Shown here piece after piece: positions 1-13,319 of a stretch of DNA of 64,000 nt. Where the stretch lies: positions 126,761 through 190,760 of the forward strand of contig VZSE01004134.1 of the NCBI GenBank assembly GCA_013398275.1. The letters run 5' to 3'. The stretch comes from Promerops cafer. Lineage: Eukaryota > Chordata > Aves > Passeriformes > Nectariniidae. Made by a program: the position numbers and the translations under genes. Positions within the stretch are counted from its first letter, which is position 1, and every line of letters begins with the position of its first letter. The notes under the pieces are model-generated. The model made no database searches. It was given only the letters and a program-made list of their open reading frames with translations, and was not told the DNA's origin.

Positions 1-3000
1 ACCTCTCACTGACTGTTTCTCTCTTTGCTTCACTCTCTTTTTTTTCACTTGTCTTCTTCCCAGCGGGTTCATTTTTTGCCTGAAATTTATTTTGCACATC
101 ATCAGCTGAGAATGTGGCCTCGATCATTTGCACAATCTGGTGGGAACTCGGCATCTCTGAGGCCCAGTACTCACTTTTTCCACAGAAATGATCTTGCCAT
201 GCAGCTCTGTCTTGTGCAGGTGGGTGATGCACTTGGTGGCCTCCTCGGCTGTGGACATGGTGACAAAGCCGTAGCAGCGAGCGCCGGGACTGCGAGCGTT
301 GGTCACCACCTTGGCCCCCACCACCTTCCCAAACAAACCAGGAATTACTCTCCCTGTGACAAGTCCCCAAGGTTAAACAGCAAGAGCTACAAGCTCTTCA
401 GCTCTTTTTAATTCCTGGCCCCTACCATGCAGGAAAGTTCTGATTTTGAGAGATTAACAAATACAAAAGGAGCATTGCTTGGAGCCAACCATGTTTCTGT
501 TACCAGTGGAATGCTACAAAAGCTGAACCAAGAGGTGGGAACTAAAGATTGAATTATTTTCTAGAAAAAGACCCCAGGGTGACCATAACATTTTTTAAAA
601 GGCATCTAACTTTACATCAACATCATCACTTTGCTTTAGTACAAAATAGTAAAAACCAATACAAATTTTTAAGCAAATTTCCACATTAATGCTCAACTGC
701 TAAGTGCCACCTTCCCTCTAAAAATGTTTATATGTCACTGCTGAGGCAGATCAACAATGTTACTGCAATCTTTAAGAAACAGGAAGTTTCCCCAAAAACT
801 AAAGCTTGAAAAAGTCACACAAATGGTGTTTATACATGCTCAGATATTCAATACAGCTCACTTTGTAATACAGAAATCAATCATATTTCAGGAGTGATGT
901 TTTAAAGTACAGCTGAATAAAGAACCTACTTCTGAGCATTTGCTTTATTGCACAAGTACATCTACTTCCAGGAAGCTCTGCCTCTGTTAATACCCTGAAG
1001 AAAATAACAATATTTTATTTAAATGACTCAGTGGTACCATTGCATTTATCTAGAGCCAAATGCTAGGCTGGATGTTGTTTAGTTTTTAATTAAAGTTTTG
1101 TGGCACATCTCTATGATCAACATTTTAAGTTACCAGATAGAATTCTAAGCAAATCAGTGGAAGTATTGCATTACAAGGAGCATTAAAAAGGTTTTACCAG
1201 GCCCATCACTTTCAAACTCCAAGCTGTGCTAAAATTAATCCATTTTTGTGCCTATTTGTAAAGCCATATTTAAGTTCCAGAGTATTTTCATCAGTAAACA
1301 TCCAATGGCTGGTTGTCAGCACATACAATTTGCTTTTACTACAATCTGCTGGTAGTAAACTGTAAATAGGCTTCAGAGGTCTGACAAAAATCCTTATTGA
1401 TGGCTCTGATATCAGCCTTTTATTGAACTCTTTCAATTTTCCAGCTTACAGGGAGATTTGACATTTTGTCTGTCTTTAACAGCAACTGCAGGACCTCCCC
1501 TGCCTGCAAAACCAAAGAACACCTCCCCATATCCAAAACTACTCAAACAAGTGTTTCTCAAAGGAACTGCCAAGTCTTGATAAATTAAAATTTAAGTTAT
1601 TAAGGCAATTCCTAAGATATTCCCTAGTAATTCTGTCTCAACATTTACTGCATATTTTACTTAGTCCTACAGAAATCTTTAATAAGCATTAAATTCACAG
1701 TTGACTATGAATTTTCAGCAGGTGAAGATACCATACTGCAGCACAGAAGTGTGTGTAAACAGTTACTATTTCAAATAAAGGACCACAAATGGAATTTTAT
1801 ATTTATTTTTATATATTCTGAGCAACAGAATTAAAAAACTCCCAGTCATTCAGTGTGTACTTCAGTGATTTTTCCTTGATATCCCACAATATGTTTGATT
1901 CCTTTTGTGGGTACTTTCAGTGATGAGAGTTTAAAAAGTCTTATTAACACAGTTTCAAACAAACCAAACCTAAAACAAACCAACAAAAATAACCCCTTAC
2001 CTTCCCATATTTGCTAAACAGATTCTTCAGATCTGTAGCTCTGGTGGTGGAAGCCAATCCACTCACCCAAAAGTTTCTACCAGAACCGCTAGCACTGCGA
2101 CCTAGTTGGGAAAACAAACAGACAAAACCAAAACATACCCCAAATCCTAATTATTGGGATTAATTACTTGAATCGTCACGTGAATTAAAACAGAGCAGCA
2201 TCACAAATTCTTCATTTTTTAAAATCACAGAGCAAGTGAAACGCATTGTGTGATATTTTCCTCCCATGATTTGCTTTGCTGAAGGTAAGGAGCATTACAA
2301 GTCCAAAAATTTGGGTGGAACTACGAGTTTTGATACAGAAGTATTTTATATCATTCTTCAAGAAAGCAACTGGATTAGGGCACTTCTGAATTAACTGAGG
2401 CCCTTCAAAACGTGCCAGGATAGATCCCAGTAACTTACAGAAGACACAAGAGCCCTGCAAGAGTTGTGGGAACTGTGGCTGCACCCCATGTGTGCTCATG
2501 TCTTGCCTTTTTATCTTAAGTCCAAGGGAATGCTGATGAGATGCAGAATTCCTCTCAAGGGAAGCCAGTCACCACCAAGAAACCAAGGAAATTTCTCTGT
2601 TTCTGCCCACACAGATCCACAGTTGGGATTTAGAGTCTGACCTCAGCTGCAGGAGTTAGGAAAGACCTGGCCTGCTTCAACCATGCAAGAATTACAGAAC
2701 ACCTGGCCAATTTGCATCTCTGCTACAAAGGTGATTTAATAAATGCTAATGAACTTGCCAAGGCTGATCACCCAACATCAAGTGATTAAAGAGTGATCTG
2801 AACTCCAAGGTTCAGGTTTGCACGAAGCACTTACACAAGATACTGTTTCCAGTCCCCTTTGAAATGTCTGTACTGTCCTTCTGTCAGTCTGGGCAGTTCC
2901 AAGGCCTCAGTCAATGGGTTTCACTCCAGCTCCCCACTTCCATATTTCTGTTTTGGTTTTTTTTTGGTGATATATGGAATTTTACAGAACCTCTTTCATC

Positions 3001-6000
3001 GAGGGAAATAATTTTTCCCAGAACCTTTCCAAAATGCTATTTTATTTGGGTGCCTTTCCATCTTCTACTTCCTGATAGTTTCAGTCACTGGCACAAGTAA
3101 TTGAGAACACAGTTATTAATATTTACACAGGTTTCCTAAGGAAGGATGCAGTGATTCGTATCCATCTCTTACAAAAACACCCAAAAAGAGGTTTTTTTGT
3201 ATAAAGGTGAGTACACACCTGTCATCATTTATGTCAGAAGTGCATGGACAAAGATTTGTCATGCACACAAATACATGGGAGATGCCTTGTCCTGGTGTTT
3301 TAAAAAGCTGAGCCAAAGCCACTGATGCTTTTACTCCACACATTTCTACAATTTAAAAATTACTACCTGCAGTTATTCTGGCACCAGAATCCTGGAAAAA
3401 GAAGAAAGTGCTCGTTTTTCTCTTTTCTGCTATTTTACCAATGAGTTTTTAAAGATTTTTAAAACTATGTTAATGTCATTTTTAATTAAGGATTGATCAA
3501 GTCTTAATGTCTCCAGGTTTTGCCCTCCCATAAGACTTTAAAAAGTACTCCTGCAATGGTTCTGAACTTTTAAAACAAAGAAATACTGGCACTTGAAAAT
3601 ATTTAACTTAGAAACAAGAACAATGCAGGTATTGGGAGCCAACCATCAACACTGGAGGCATCTTTCAGATGTGCATCCATTAGCAGCCAAATCCACCAGA
3701 GTGAGCTCATAAATTTATTTTTCTGCACTCTTGTTGACACAGTTTTCAGAATTACTGCATGGAATATGGAAAACTCTTCATCCTAAATAAAATCCTTTTA
3801 TACAGGTGGGCAAATAATAATGTATGAGTCAGAACTGACTTGTACATACTGTTTTAGGTTCCTTCTGGCTCAGTCACTTTGCTCTGCATGCAGAGAATGT
3901 TACACAGTCAAGCAGCTCCCTCTCACTACTGCTGTTCACTAAGCCAGAACATGAATAAAACAAATGTTATGGAACACAGCACATCCATTGGAGAGTTGGA
4001 TGCAGGAGCAAGGTGGTTTCAGACACCCAAGTTCCTGAAGGCTGCTCTGAAAGCAAACTCAAGGAAGTTTCTTCTCAGTCCACAAAAATAATACACTCAA
4101 GCCCTTAGGTAAAGGACAGCATCCACAGAAAACTCCTTGAAATATTCTGAAATAAGAGAACTTGAGATTACAGACTGGAAGCAAGAGGTAAATTAACCCT
4201 AACAAGGGTGGTCCAGCAGCTTGTGCAAACAGGTATAACCCAGGATCTTGGAAAAAGCAGCTAACAGAGAGGCAAGTCTGGGTTGTACAACCCAATTAAA
4301 ACCAATCCAATTCCTCCTGTGCAGTTGGCAGTCAGACCTCATAATGAGTTTCTTAATTTTTATAGGAATTGCTGGAACTTCCACACTTAGAAGTGCTGAA
4401 ATACCTGCCAGCAGCATGTAAGAAGAATGGTAACAGTCAGATCTCAATTTTCTGCCCTGGCAAGGCAGAAGAGAACAGAGAGGTGGGGTGAGCTGCAAAG
4501 ACTCAGCTGCCTGGTGTATTAAAAGCAAGAAGTATGAAGGCATCTGACACTGATCAAAATATTTTCTCCTTGCTTATGATGCATATTTGCACCATACATA
4601 GGATCTGTGTGGACAAAGATTTAATAAAATCAATATAATTTCAAGACAACATTAAGCTGTAAGATTTGTGGCAGTCTGTGAATACTGGATCCCAAATTAC
4701 TTCAGCAAAACAGAAGATGGGAAGGAGAATTCCAAGTGTATAGTAAAGCAAACACAATTGCAAAAGGTTCCTAACAGCTGTTAGTGGGCATCTCCCGTGC
4801 CAAAAACCCCATAATTGCCATGTATTAACATCGAACTCTAAAAATCAAGATACAAACACAACAGAGCAATGCACATGTCCTGAAAAAATGCATAAAATAC
4901 TTATTTTGACATTAATAAGAAAATGCAGAAAGAGGTGAATTTATGCTATTTAACAACTGCATAGATTGCAATCAACTTCTACAGAAATAACCCATCCAAG
5001 ACAAACAGCTATCCAAGCAATTATTGGAGTTTTACATCTGAAAACAAACATACCTTTCTCATCTTTTGAGATTATCTTTGTATCTCTGTCCTCCTCAACA
5101 GGGCTAAAGACAAAACACCACATTATTCAAGTCAGAAAGAAAAGTGACTAAATATAAATTATGAAAAAAGCTAAAATTAAATACCTACCAGAAAATATGT
5201 TGCAAATGAAAACACACCTTTGTATACTGGATTTAAGAAATCTGACAAGAAATAACGAAGTCAGATTCTTAAACAGACTTACTTTAAGAAGATGATTACA
5301 AATAAGAGTAATTTGGGAAAACAACCTTTGAAGGTTGATGAAGGAAAGAAATCAAACCCACTGCGTTTAAAAAAAATAAAAATATCTGCACATGGAGAAA
5401 TAAAAGAGACCTTTAGGAATAGGCTACAATTTCATCAGTCTCGGAGGCCAATTGAAGGAAACAGCTTATTCGCATCACTTAAGGACCAATGATAAAAGAT
5501 AGCATCTGGTCTAGAACGGAGAAAAAACAAACCTCTTTTTCTGATCAGCGCCCTCACTGGCTGAGGACTCTTTAGTGGCAGGGGAAGATTCCTCTGAATT
5601 AGCTTTGTCTTCTGCTCTCTTGCCATCTTCTTTGCTATCTCTGGCTTCGGCACCTGCGCCTTTCTCCGCTGCCTCCCCACTAGAGGCTTCCAGGCCTTGG
5701 GAGCGTTTGCTACTCTGATCGCTTAGGGTCTCTACCACTACACCTTCAGAGTCCGGGGCCTCTTCCTCGGGGCTCTGTTCACTTGTCTCCCCTTTTGCTA
5801 CCACTAAACGCTTTGCTTCCTTCCTTGCCAAAGCTTGGGCCGATTTGCTGTCCAAAGCTAAAGCATCTTCCTCCAGCTGAGCGGCAGCGAGAGCGTCCTC
5901 TTCCTCAGCCAGCCTCTTGCCTGGCCCCGCGTTACTGGCTTCCTGCGCACGCGGCCGCTCCGCTTCGGGAGGTTCTTCGTTAAGTAGCTCAGATTTACAA

Positions 6001-9000
6001 GTTTCCCCCAAAATGTCGAGTATTTTCTCATTTTCTACGGATTTAACAGGAATAGAATGGCACAAGATTTAATCACCAGGGAAATACAGCAATCACAAAT
6101 GTGGAACTGGCATGGCTGCCACACTAACACCAAGAGAACTGCTAAGCTACACAGAGATTGGAAAACCCTAGTGTACACAGTGTTACAGCTACCACGCTAA
6201 CTGCTCTCTCACACCCTGCCAAATCAGCCCTAGCACCTCAACAGCCAAGAAAAATGCCCCCACAGATTTAACAAAAAACTTCGGGCTCAGCCTTCATATT
6301 CTTCAGCAAATCGTTCAGCTCTGTTTCTTCTCTAGTTAGCTTCCAGAGTCCGAGATGCTTAACTGAACGTATCAAGGCACTGAGAGTTCAATTTTTAAAT
6401 TTCTGTGAAATTCTTTTAGCAGAGACAGTCCAACATGAGAACTGGGCATCTTCTGATGGTGCATGAGTGTGTTTGCAGTCCAGAAAGGGTAAAGTATCTG
6501 TATGAAATTTCCATGAAGAAACTCTCTTCTTTCTTCTGTATCCAGTAACTAATCTTTACATTTTAATGCCCTACAATATCTTTTTACTGCTTTCACTGCT
6601 CTCTACTTAGTAACAGAGTTAAGGTGTGTGCAATATCACAAGATCTGTTTACAAGTAGAATACTTAGCTTTTAAAACTGTGATTAAACTTCTCTAAATCC
6701 ATTTATGTAGTTTAACAGGTTTTTAAACCATTTCATTTCACTGGAAGTATTTCAAGCATCACTTCACAGATCTGGGGATATGATTGGGTTTCCAATCTCT
6801 ATGACCCTGCATGATCTGGATTGTCCATTATAAAAATAATGCAAATTATGTTTGTTTGCTTGGGTTTTTTAATAGTTAATGGTTTAAAAAGTATTAGTTG
6901 AAATGACAGGAATGTGTTTTTCTTTAACAGTACCTGGCTCCAAGTGTAGCTTCTCCATTTTCTGTTTAGGGAAAAAAGACCACAGAATGAGGATTTTATA
7001 AAATGCATTTTCTAACACAGAATAATAACAACTCCCTGCTCAATCCCAAAATTGAAAACTAAACAAATTCATCTACTACATTTAGCTCTTTTTTTTCGCC
7101 ATCCACTGGAAATGAGCATTTTATATAATTAACGTTTCTGGCACATTAAAGCCAAATCAAAGTATCAGCCACAACTGCATTCTCCCAAATAGCTCTGAAT
7201 TGTAAAGAGACCAATAAAGTATCTTTGTAGGACCCACCACCACAGTGTACCACCACACTAACTACAGAGTAAAAAACAAACCCAGCTACTACTACATATA
7301 ATTGTGGGAGAGAGAAGAAATCAGCAGTAGAAGACCCTTTTTATCTGCCAAAGTGAAGGAAATCTTGAGAGCTGACTAAAAGGTAGGGAAAAAACCACCA
7401 AATCCTCAATTTGCACACTGTGCTGAGCAAAGACATGAATGTCTTGGATTCTGTTACAATTTCATATTATGGCCACATTTTCTTTTCTGTAGTATGAGAA
7501 CTGAGTAAATGTTAATAATACAACATACAGCTACAAAATACAGCTACATTTTCAGTTTACCTTCATTTCAATTAAATCAGAAGAGGAAGCTTCTAAATTG
7601 TTTTCAATTTCATCATAATCTTCCTAAAAGAGTAAGAAAGGAATGAAAGCATTTCTTACCAAAAGTAGCTTAAGGAGAATACACCTGTATTTAATTTTCC
7701 CTTTCAAGAAAACCAGAAATATTTTAAAGTTTTTGACAGATCTCAATTGCTACTTCAGAGTGTGACCCAAAAATGAGGAGCAACGTGTAAACATACCTGA
7801 TATTTAAATATCTTTCTCCAATTACTTTTCATTTTAATTTCAACACGACATTGTCTATTTCATAGTTATTCTTAGAGTCTTATTTCACATCTCTGTGGTT
7901 ACTGAACATATTTTTTCACTTTCCCACTTTTAAACTTTAGTTTCTAAATAAAAAAACAAGTTAGAAATGAAGCTGACTTAGATTTACACTCTTCCAAAAC
8001 TGAAAACATATCCCAAAAATCCTTCTTCTTTAAAGAGTTGAGGGTAAGATGCAACCAAAACTCATCTGTTACATGAGATGAATTTACAGAACATCCCAAA
8101 ATTGCCTTTCAGGTGAAGGGGATGCTGTTGCAATGACTCTGTGTTCAGTGCCATGGAAGGGGAGATTCTCTCCAAACCTTTGTGTTTGTTTGGTCTATTG
8201 GGGTGCAGACACCACAGCCAGGCTCTGTTGAAATCCCTGCAACAGGGGGGACTCAGTGGTACCTTGTAGCTGGTAAGCCACAGGGAAGCTGTCAACCAAA
8301 GGAAAAGAAAGAAGATTTTTTTTGTGTTGTTGAAGCAGCAGAATGCACAGCTCTGTGCCAAGGGTCACCTCAGATGTCACACTGATGACACCTGCCTCCA
8401 AGGCATGACCACCCCCACTGCAGAGGATGTACAACCAGAGTCACTAAGGCTCCACCTAAATGTAAAAGTAGTATTCAAGTAAGTTCAAAGTGGGGAGAAG
8501 TTAGGGAAGGCTTCACTGCAACAGTCTGAACCTGTGTTTTCCCCTTCAGGGATGTCTGGTGGGTAAGAATTGTACTGTAAGTGTGATGAATGATGAACTC
8601 CAGCCAGCTTCTGTTAGGAATTAAAGCTGGTTAATATGGGGGGGGGTTTCTTGCAGACAGATACTACCACCAGCAATGCTGGAACCTTAACCTGCTGTAA
8701 TTTTCTATTATATTAATGGTGTTATTCCATAAAGGTTCAGGATGAGACCTTCAAGGGCAGCACCAGTGCCTGCAGTGAGTAACACACTCGACTGAGAAGA
8801 CATGGGACAGGAACCTCTGCTGTGCTCTGCTTGTGTGACCCTCCCCAGGGCACTGGAACCACTCTCTGATCCAGGGCACTGCCCAGTGAAGGCTCCCCAA
8901 CACAGGATGCTGACACTTAGTGGGCCCAAGGGTCTTGGCTTTCCTGTGGCACTGACAGACCAATCAAACACAAAGGCTTTGAGAAAAATCTCCCTTTTCA

Positions 9001-12000
9001 GGTGACAGAAGGTAAATTATAAGAAGCTGAAGCATATATGCAGATGGCAAAGAAGGAGAATATGTTCTGTTTGGTGAGTGAACTGCTGTTCATTTATTTA
9101 GTGAATTAAAATAAATAAAAAAAACAAACCCACAAGGATCCAAGAAGGACAATATTTGGGGAGTGAATGTGACACAGATAACTCTGTGCTGTCTGCAAAT
9201 GACATTGCAAGCTGCTCTCAAAACCAAGTCAAAAGCCTGGCAATGTCAGAACAAGGCAACATAGGAAGTTCTTCTTTTATCAATATGAGAAAACAGAACA
9301 ACACAACTTCCTTAAACCAGAGCATTATTTCTGCGGAAAAAATATCCAAATTACCTGAGTTGAAAATTTATTTTTCTCTTTCCCCATATATATAAAAAAA
9401 AAACCTGGATAGCTGAATATATGCATATATACACTTTATCATATATAATATACAAACAGGAAGAGTGAATACAGAAACTAATACAGCATTTTCAATTCCA
9501 GGCTCCCTTCTCAACAAGCAAAGTTGATACTGCAAGGTAAGGAAGATGGTGACTTGTCTACTGAGAACATTTCAAGCCTCAAGAATATTTACCATTTATA
9601 AGAGTAGGACATGAGAGCTGTGAATGGGGAATAAAATCCAGATCATATTCATGTCCTATATTCTACTGGACTGAAATACCTTGTTCACGTGTCCACATCC
9701 CTATTAAATATCTTCTGAAAAATTACAAAGACCTCTACTCACTCACCTCATTTTCTGTTAGCTGATCAGGAAGTTCTTTCATTTCTGCTTCGACATTATC
9801 TTTATTATCAGACAGAGAATCCAGAATATTGTCAGGACTATAATCTTCTCCACAGTCTACAGCACTGCTGTTATCTATTTCAGCTTCATCTAATACACTA
9901 ATATCCATCATGTCAATATCCTGCAAGGTATCCAGATTTGCTTCAATATCCTCCTACAGAGAGAAAAAGGGTAAATGTGTATTTATTGCAGGTTACATGA
10001 TGCACATTCTTAGTAACTGCAATCATGATTTCACTTACCTGCCCATCTCTAGAGTTTTCTTCTAGACCATTGTCTTCCACACCTTCTTCTTCTGGCTTTC
10101 TTCCTAAAAATAGTATCACTGCAGTCAGATGTAGCACTACATTTTGTAATATGTTTAAGCTTTGGTGAATAATCTGTTGAGCACTTGGCTTGTTACAAGA
10201 AGTAATTGTTAAGAGGCTGATTCAGAAGTCTGGGTCTGCAGGGATATAACTGAGGCCACCTTGCCAGTCCATAAAAGCAAACAGCAGGAGAGCCAACTAC
10301 AAGCAACACAGTATTTTTTTAAAGGTACAGTATTTTTCCAAAGCTACAGTCTCATTCCTCAACACTTCAATACCTAAAAAAACACAACAGTCTCTGGGTA
10401 ATCCATTTAAAAGTAACACCTTAAGACTGTTATGAAAACACCTCCCTTAATTAAATGGAGTCAAGAATTAGTGTTCACTTTCAAGATCTTGGACATACAA
10501 ATCAGGTTTATGCACATCTGTCACTCCCAAACTCCTACTGCTATTCAAGGACAACAGCTCTTTTTCTATTTTTAGCCACTCTGTCTTAAAAGAAGCAGCT
10601 TAATACTCTGTTTCTCATCAGAAAGGTATTTTTAAGAACCAGCTATGAGCAACTTAAGTAAACCACATGTAAAATGGCATGTACAATATTTAGTATTTTG
10701 AAGCAACGTACAGTTAAATATAGCTACAGTTTAAGTATAATTGAAATATAATTATAGAGGCTTTCTATGGAGCTTATGCTGCAGCTGCTTGCTCTGTACC
10801 TGACACAACTCCACTCATGGTCACAAATACAGAGACACCTGCAATTTACAGTTTCATCTTCAAGTTTCAAGACTTGCTAATAAAACACAGGTGTGATATT
10901 ATCATTTAAAGTTGTTACTGCTCATTAATACAAGAGAGTTTGACCATTTTCCACAAGGTAAAAAGCAATTTTTTTAAAAAAATTAAACTAATTCAACAGG
11001 AGAAAACAAGTTTGTATGCCAAGTTCTAGCACCATGCAAACAGTGGAACTGCAAGTGTCCAGACACTCTACCTTTGCTAGTTCTTTTTGGCATTTTCTTT
11101 GTGGTCAGCTCTGAGCCCACAGGAATCTCATCAGGATCTCCTCCTTCCTCCTCAATGGCCTGTTGGAGACAGCAGGATGATATCCACTGTATTATTTGCT
11201 GGTGTGCATTTGTACTGCCTTTGGATGGGGCAGTTCATTCTCTTCACAGCAGCTGGCAGGGGCTGGGGTTGGAGTTTGTGCTGAGAACAGAGGGATGTTT
11301 TGGGTAGTGCTGAGCAGAGCTTACACAGTGTCAAGGCCTTTCCTGCTTCTCACTCTGCCCCATAGTGAGAAGGGGGGCACAAGGAATTGGGAACAGACAC
11401 AGCTGGACAGCTGCCCACAGGGATATTCCAGACCAGAGGGTGTTGTGCTCAGCAATAAAACTGGTGGATGCTCGTGGGGCTGCCATTACTTGGGGTCTGG
11501 CTCAGCATCAGTTGAGCTGGTTGACAGTAAGGAATTATTTTCTTTCACACTGCTTGTTTTGCTTGTGTGCTTTATTAATTTCCCTCATCTACGTTGGTCT
11601 TTTTTTTTGCCCTTACATTTCTTAAGACTATAAAACTGTCTTTATCACAACTCCACAAATTTACTCTCCCTTTTACCCTTCCACTTCTAGCCCCCATCCT
11701 GAGTGGCCATGTGGTGCTTGGCTGCCTGCTAGAGTTGAACCACAGCTGCATTTTTAAGGATTTTTCAGAGAGGAACATTGCTCAGGTCATTCAGCTGTAT
11801 CACCTGTCAGAAATACTAAACACTAAAGTGCAACACATCCCCACAGCCAAATCAAGCTACAGCTGGGGAGCAAAGCTCCCTGCTCTGCAGATAAGCACAT
11901 TAACGGTATAAAACTGGGAGAGACTCTTACAGGAGGTCAGGTGCATGAGTTTTTTCTCAATGTGCAGACCAGTTAGAACCCATAAAAGGGCCAAGGCTGA

Positions 12001-12953
12001 CAGCGCTGTTCCGGCCTCATGGAAGTCTGTGGGCATACATTCCAGAGAGGTCGGAGAGATGGAGTCGGGTCAAGTGTGGTGGTGCCAAGCATTAGGGCAG
12101 AAACTGATGCACAGAAAGTTCCACCTAAGTAGGAGGATAAAATTCTTTACAGTGCGAATAAGCGTGCACTGGAACAGATTGCTCAGGGAGCCTGTGCAGT
12201 CTCTCTCACTGGACATATTCAGGAACTGTGTGGAAACAATCCTGAACCATGGGCTCTAGGACAAAACACTGCTGGAGCAGATGACACGCTGTGATCCAAC
12301 TTTACCCATTCTGTGAACGGCACATAGAAGCACGAGAAAAGATGTGGGGAAGGGGCCCGTGTGTGTATGTCGGGGGAACGGGAGAGTAAATCGGGGAAGG
12401 ACGCGCGGACGCCGGGGTCAGGCAGTGACGGAAAGGCCGAGGCCATCTCAGATTCCATCCAGTGCAACCTGAGCCGCGCTCCAGAGCAGCGAGGGAGCGC
12501 GGGCGGCGCAATGGGCGCCCACACCACAGAGCGGTGCCTTAAAACAGCGCAAAGGCAACGGCTCTGCAGCGGCGGGGGCAAAGGGGACACGCCGGTGCCC
12601 AACAACACCCCGCGGGAGCCGGGCAGCAGTGGCGGAGCCCCGCTCCCCTCAGGGCCGCCCCGCTCCAGGCCCCGGGCCCGGCCCCGAGCGCGCAGGCGCC
12701 GAGAGCGCCACAGACAAAGGACCCGGATGGCCCCACGCCGCTGCCCCCCCGCGCTTCGCCTCACCTTCCTCAGCCGCTCCATGAGGACGCTCTTGTTGCC
12801 GCCGCTGTCCAGGTTACGCCGCTTGAGCTCAGCCCGCAGGTCAATGACTCGCAGCTCGCTCAGCCGCCGGGTTTCAGGTTCCGAACCAAAAGCCGCGGCC
12901 CCACCAAGGGATGTGAAATCCCCCAGTCCGGCCGCTGATTGACTCTCCGCCAT
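1..12953 (-). CDS. SAFB: SAFB, scaffold attachment factor B1 (5' part; 3' half beyond left edge)
   Basis: Nuclear scaffold/chromatin and RNA-binding protein acting in transcriptional repression and RNA processing (family knowledge). Coding exons on the minus strand: 12765-12953, 11072-11159, 10039-10103, 9747-9953, 7561-7623, 6934-6961, 5533-6034, 5054-5103, 2001-2101, 175-324 and 1-79 (cut by the window). All have GT-AG borders and compatible phases; 1,522 coding bases give about 507 residues. The start ATG at 12953 opens MAESQSAAGLG. A SAP domain (about residues 29-63, LSELRVIDLRAEL) is followed by an acidic region, then an RRM (about 400-481) with RNP2-like NFWVSGL and RNP1-like ARCYGFVTM. 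The paralogue call rests on RRM residues: STAEEATKC and HLHKTELHGK match human SAFB, whereas the plus-strand gene carries the SAFB2 forms. The acidic exon is identical to that of SAFB2. The 28-base microexon encodes KMEKLHLEP, more basic than its SAFB2 counterpart. Confidence 0.93.
325..2000 (-). other. SAFB: SAFB intron between the two RRM exons, nothing recognised
   Basis: AT-rich intron. The other long SAFB introns (2102-5053, 7624-9746 and 10104-11071) likewise show no recognisable gene or RNA; they contain homopolymers and simple AT repeats (for example 9390-9450). Confidence 0.6.
5389..6282 (-). repeat. Inverted 894-bp identical block, SAFB copy (acidic exon plus intron flanks)
   Basis: Reverse-complementing this block gives 18888-19781 with no mismatch in a line-by-line comparison. 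It holds the 502-bp SAFB acidic exon (5533-6034), about 248 bp of upstream intron and about 144 bp of downstream intron. Just outside the ends identity falls to about 96% on the upstream side (for about 190 bp) and lower on the downstream side. Best explained as a recent gene-conversion tract between inverted paralogues; an assembly collapse is the alternative. Confidence 0.9.
12085..12300 (+). mobile_element. CR1 LINE fragment (end of reverse-transcriptase region and 3'UTR) in SAFB intron 1
   Basis: The degenerate CR1 phrase GCACAGAAAGTTCCACCTAA, then CTTTACAGTGCGAATAAG, then CACTGGAACAGATTGCTCAG is recognisable in sense orientation, antisense to SAFB. It is broken and non-coding. Confidence 0.8.
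12690..12699. promoter_or_regulatory. NRF1-type site in SAFB intron 1
   Basis: A third exact GCGCAGGCGC, just inside SAFB intron 1 (donor at 12764) and still within the CpG island. It could extend the promoter on the SAFB side. Confidence 0.5.
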
Positions 12954-13090
12954 CAAGGCCCCTTCGGGATTTCGCCTCGAGCCCGAACGCGCAGGAGAGC
13001 ACGGCACAACCCAGCAGCGAACCTGGCGATCAGGGCACAAAATGGTGGGGAGCGAGACGCGCCGAGGGGAGGGGGAACAAAGCGCGGCGT

Positions 13091-13100
13091 GCGCAGGCGC
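13091..13100. promoter_or_regulatory. NRF1 binding site (exact GCGCAGGCGC)
   Basis: An exact match to the NRF1 consensus GCGCANGCGC, central in the SAFB/SAFB2 intergenic promoter. NRF1 commonly drives CpG-island bidirectional promoters (family knowledge). Confidence 0.7.
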
Positions 13101-13133
13101 GGGCGGGGCGGGGCCTGGCGGGAGAATCGCCCC

Positions 13134-13143
13134 GCGCAGGCGC
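13134..13143. promoter_or_regulatory. NRF1 binding site, second exact copy
   Basis: A second exact GCGCAGGCGC, 43 bp from the first. The pair lies within about 20 bp either side of 13117, near the midpoint between the two ATGs (about 13136). Confidence 0.7.
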
Positions 13144-13319
13144 AAACGGCGTCGCCCGCGACCAAGGACGGCTCNCATGCGCGGTGCGGCTCCCTCCCTT
13201 TCCCGCCCCCTCGCCCGCCGCTGCGCCTCGGGGCTCCTCCATTTTGTGCTGCGGCTGCGGCTCTCCCGCGTTGGGTTCACCCCGCCTTGCCCCGCGCGCG
13301 CGAGTCCAATCCGCGGCCC

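Larger units (their letters stand above)
12954..13319. promoter_or_regulatory. Bidirectional CpG-island promoter shared by SAFB and SAFB2
   Basis: Only 366 bp separate the two divergent start codons (12953 minus, 13320 plus). The interval is very GC- and CpG-rich and has no clear TATA box. It contains two exact NRF1 palindromes near the centre. It also has a mirrored 11-mer: CCATTTTGTGC at 13239-13249 on the plus strand, and its exact reverse complement at 13035-13045, each about 70-80 bp upstream of its own ATG. CCATTTT resembles a YY1 core. An N at 13175 means some sequence may be missing. In human the two genes also share a short bidirectional promoter. Transcription start sites cannot be read from sequence. 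Confidence 0.85.

Noticed and set aside
5783..5983. Antisense 66-codon frame inside the acidic exon, present identically at 19187-19387
   Set aside because: A shadow of the SAFB/SAFB2 exon; its duplication only reflects the identical DNA.
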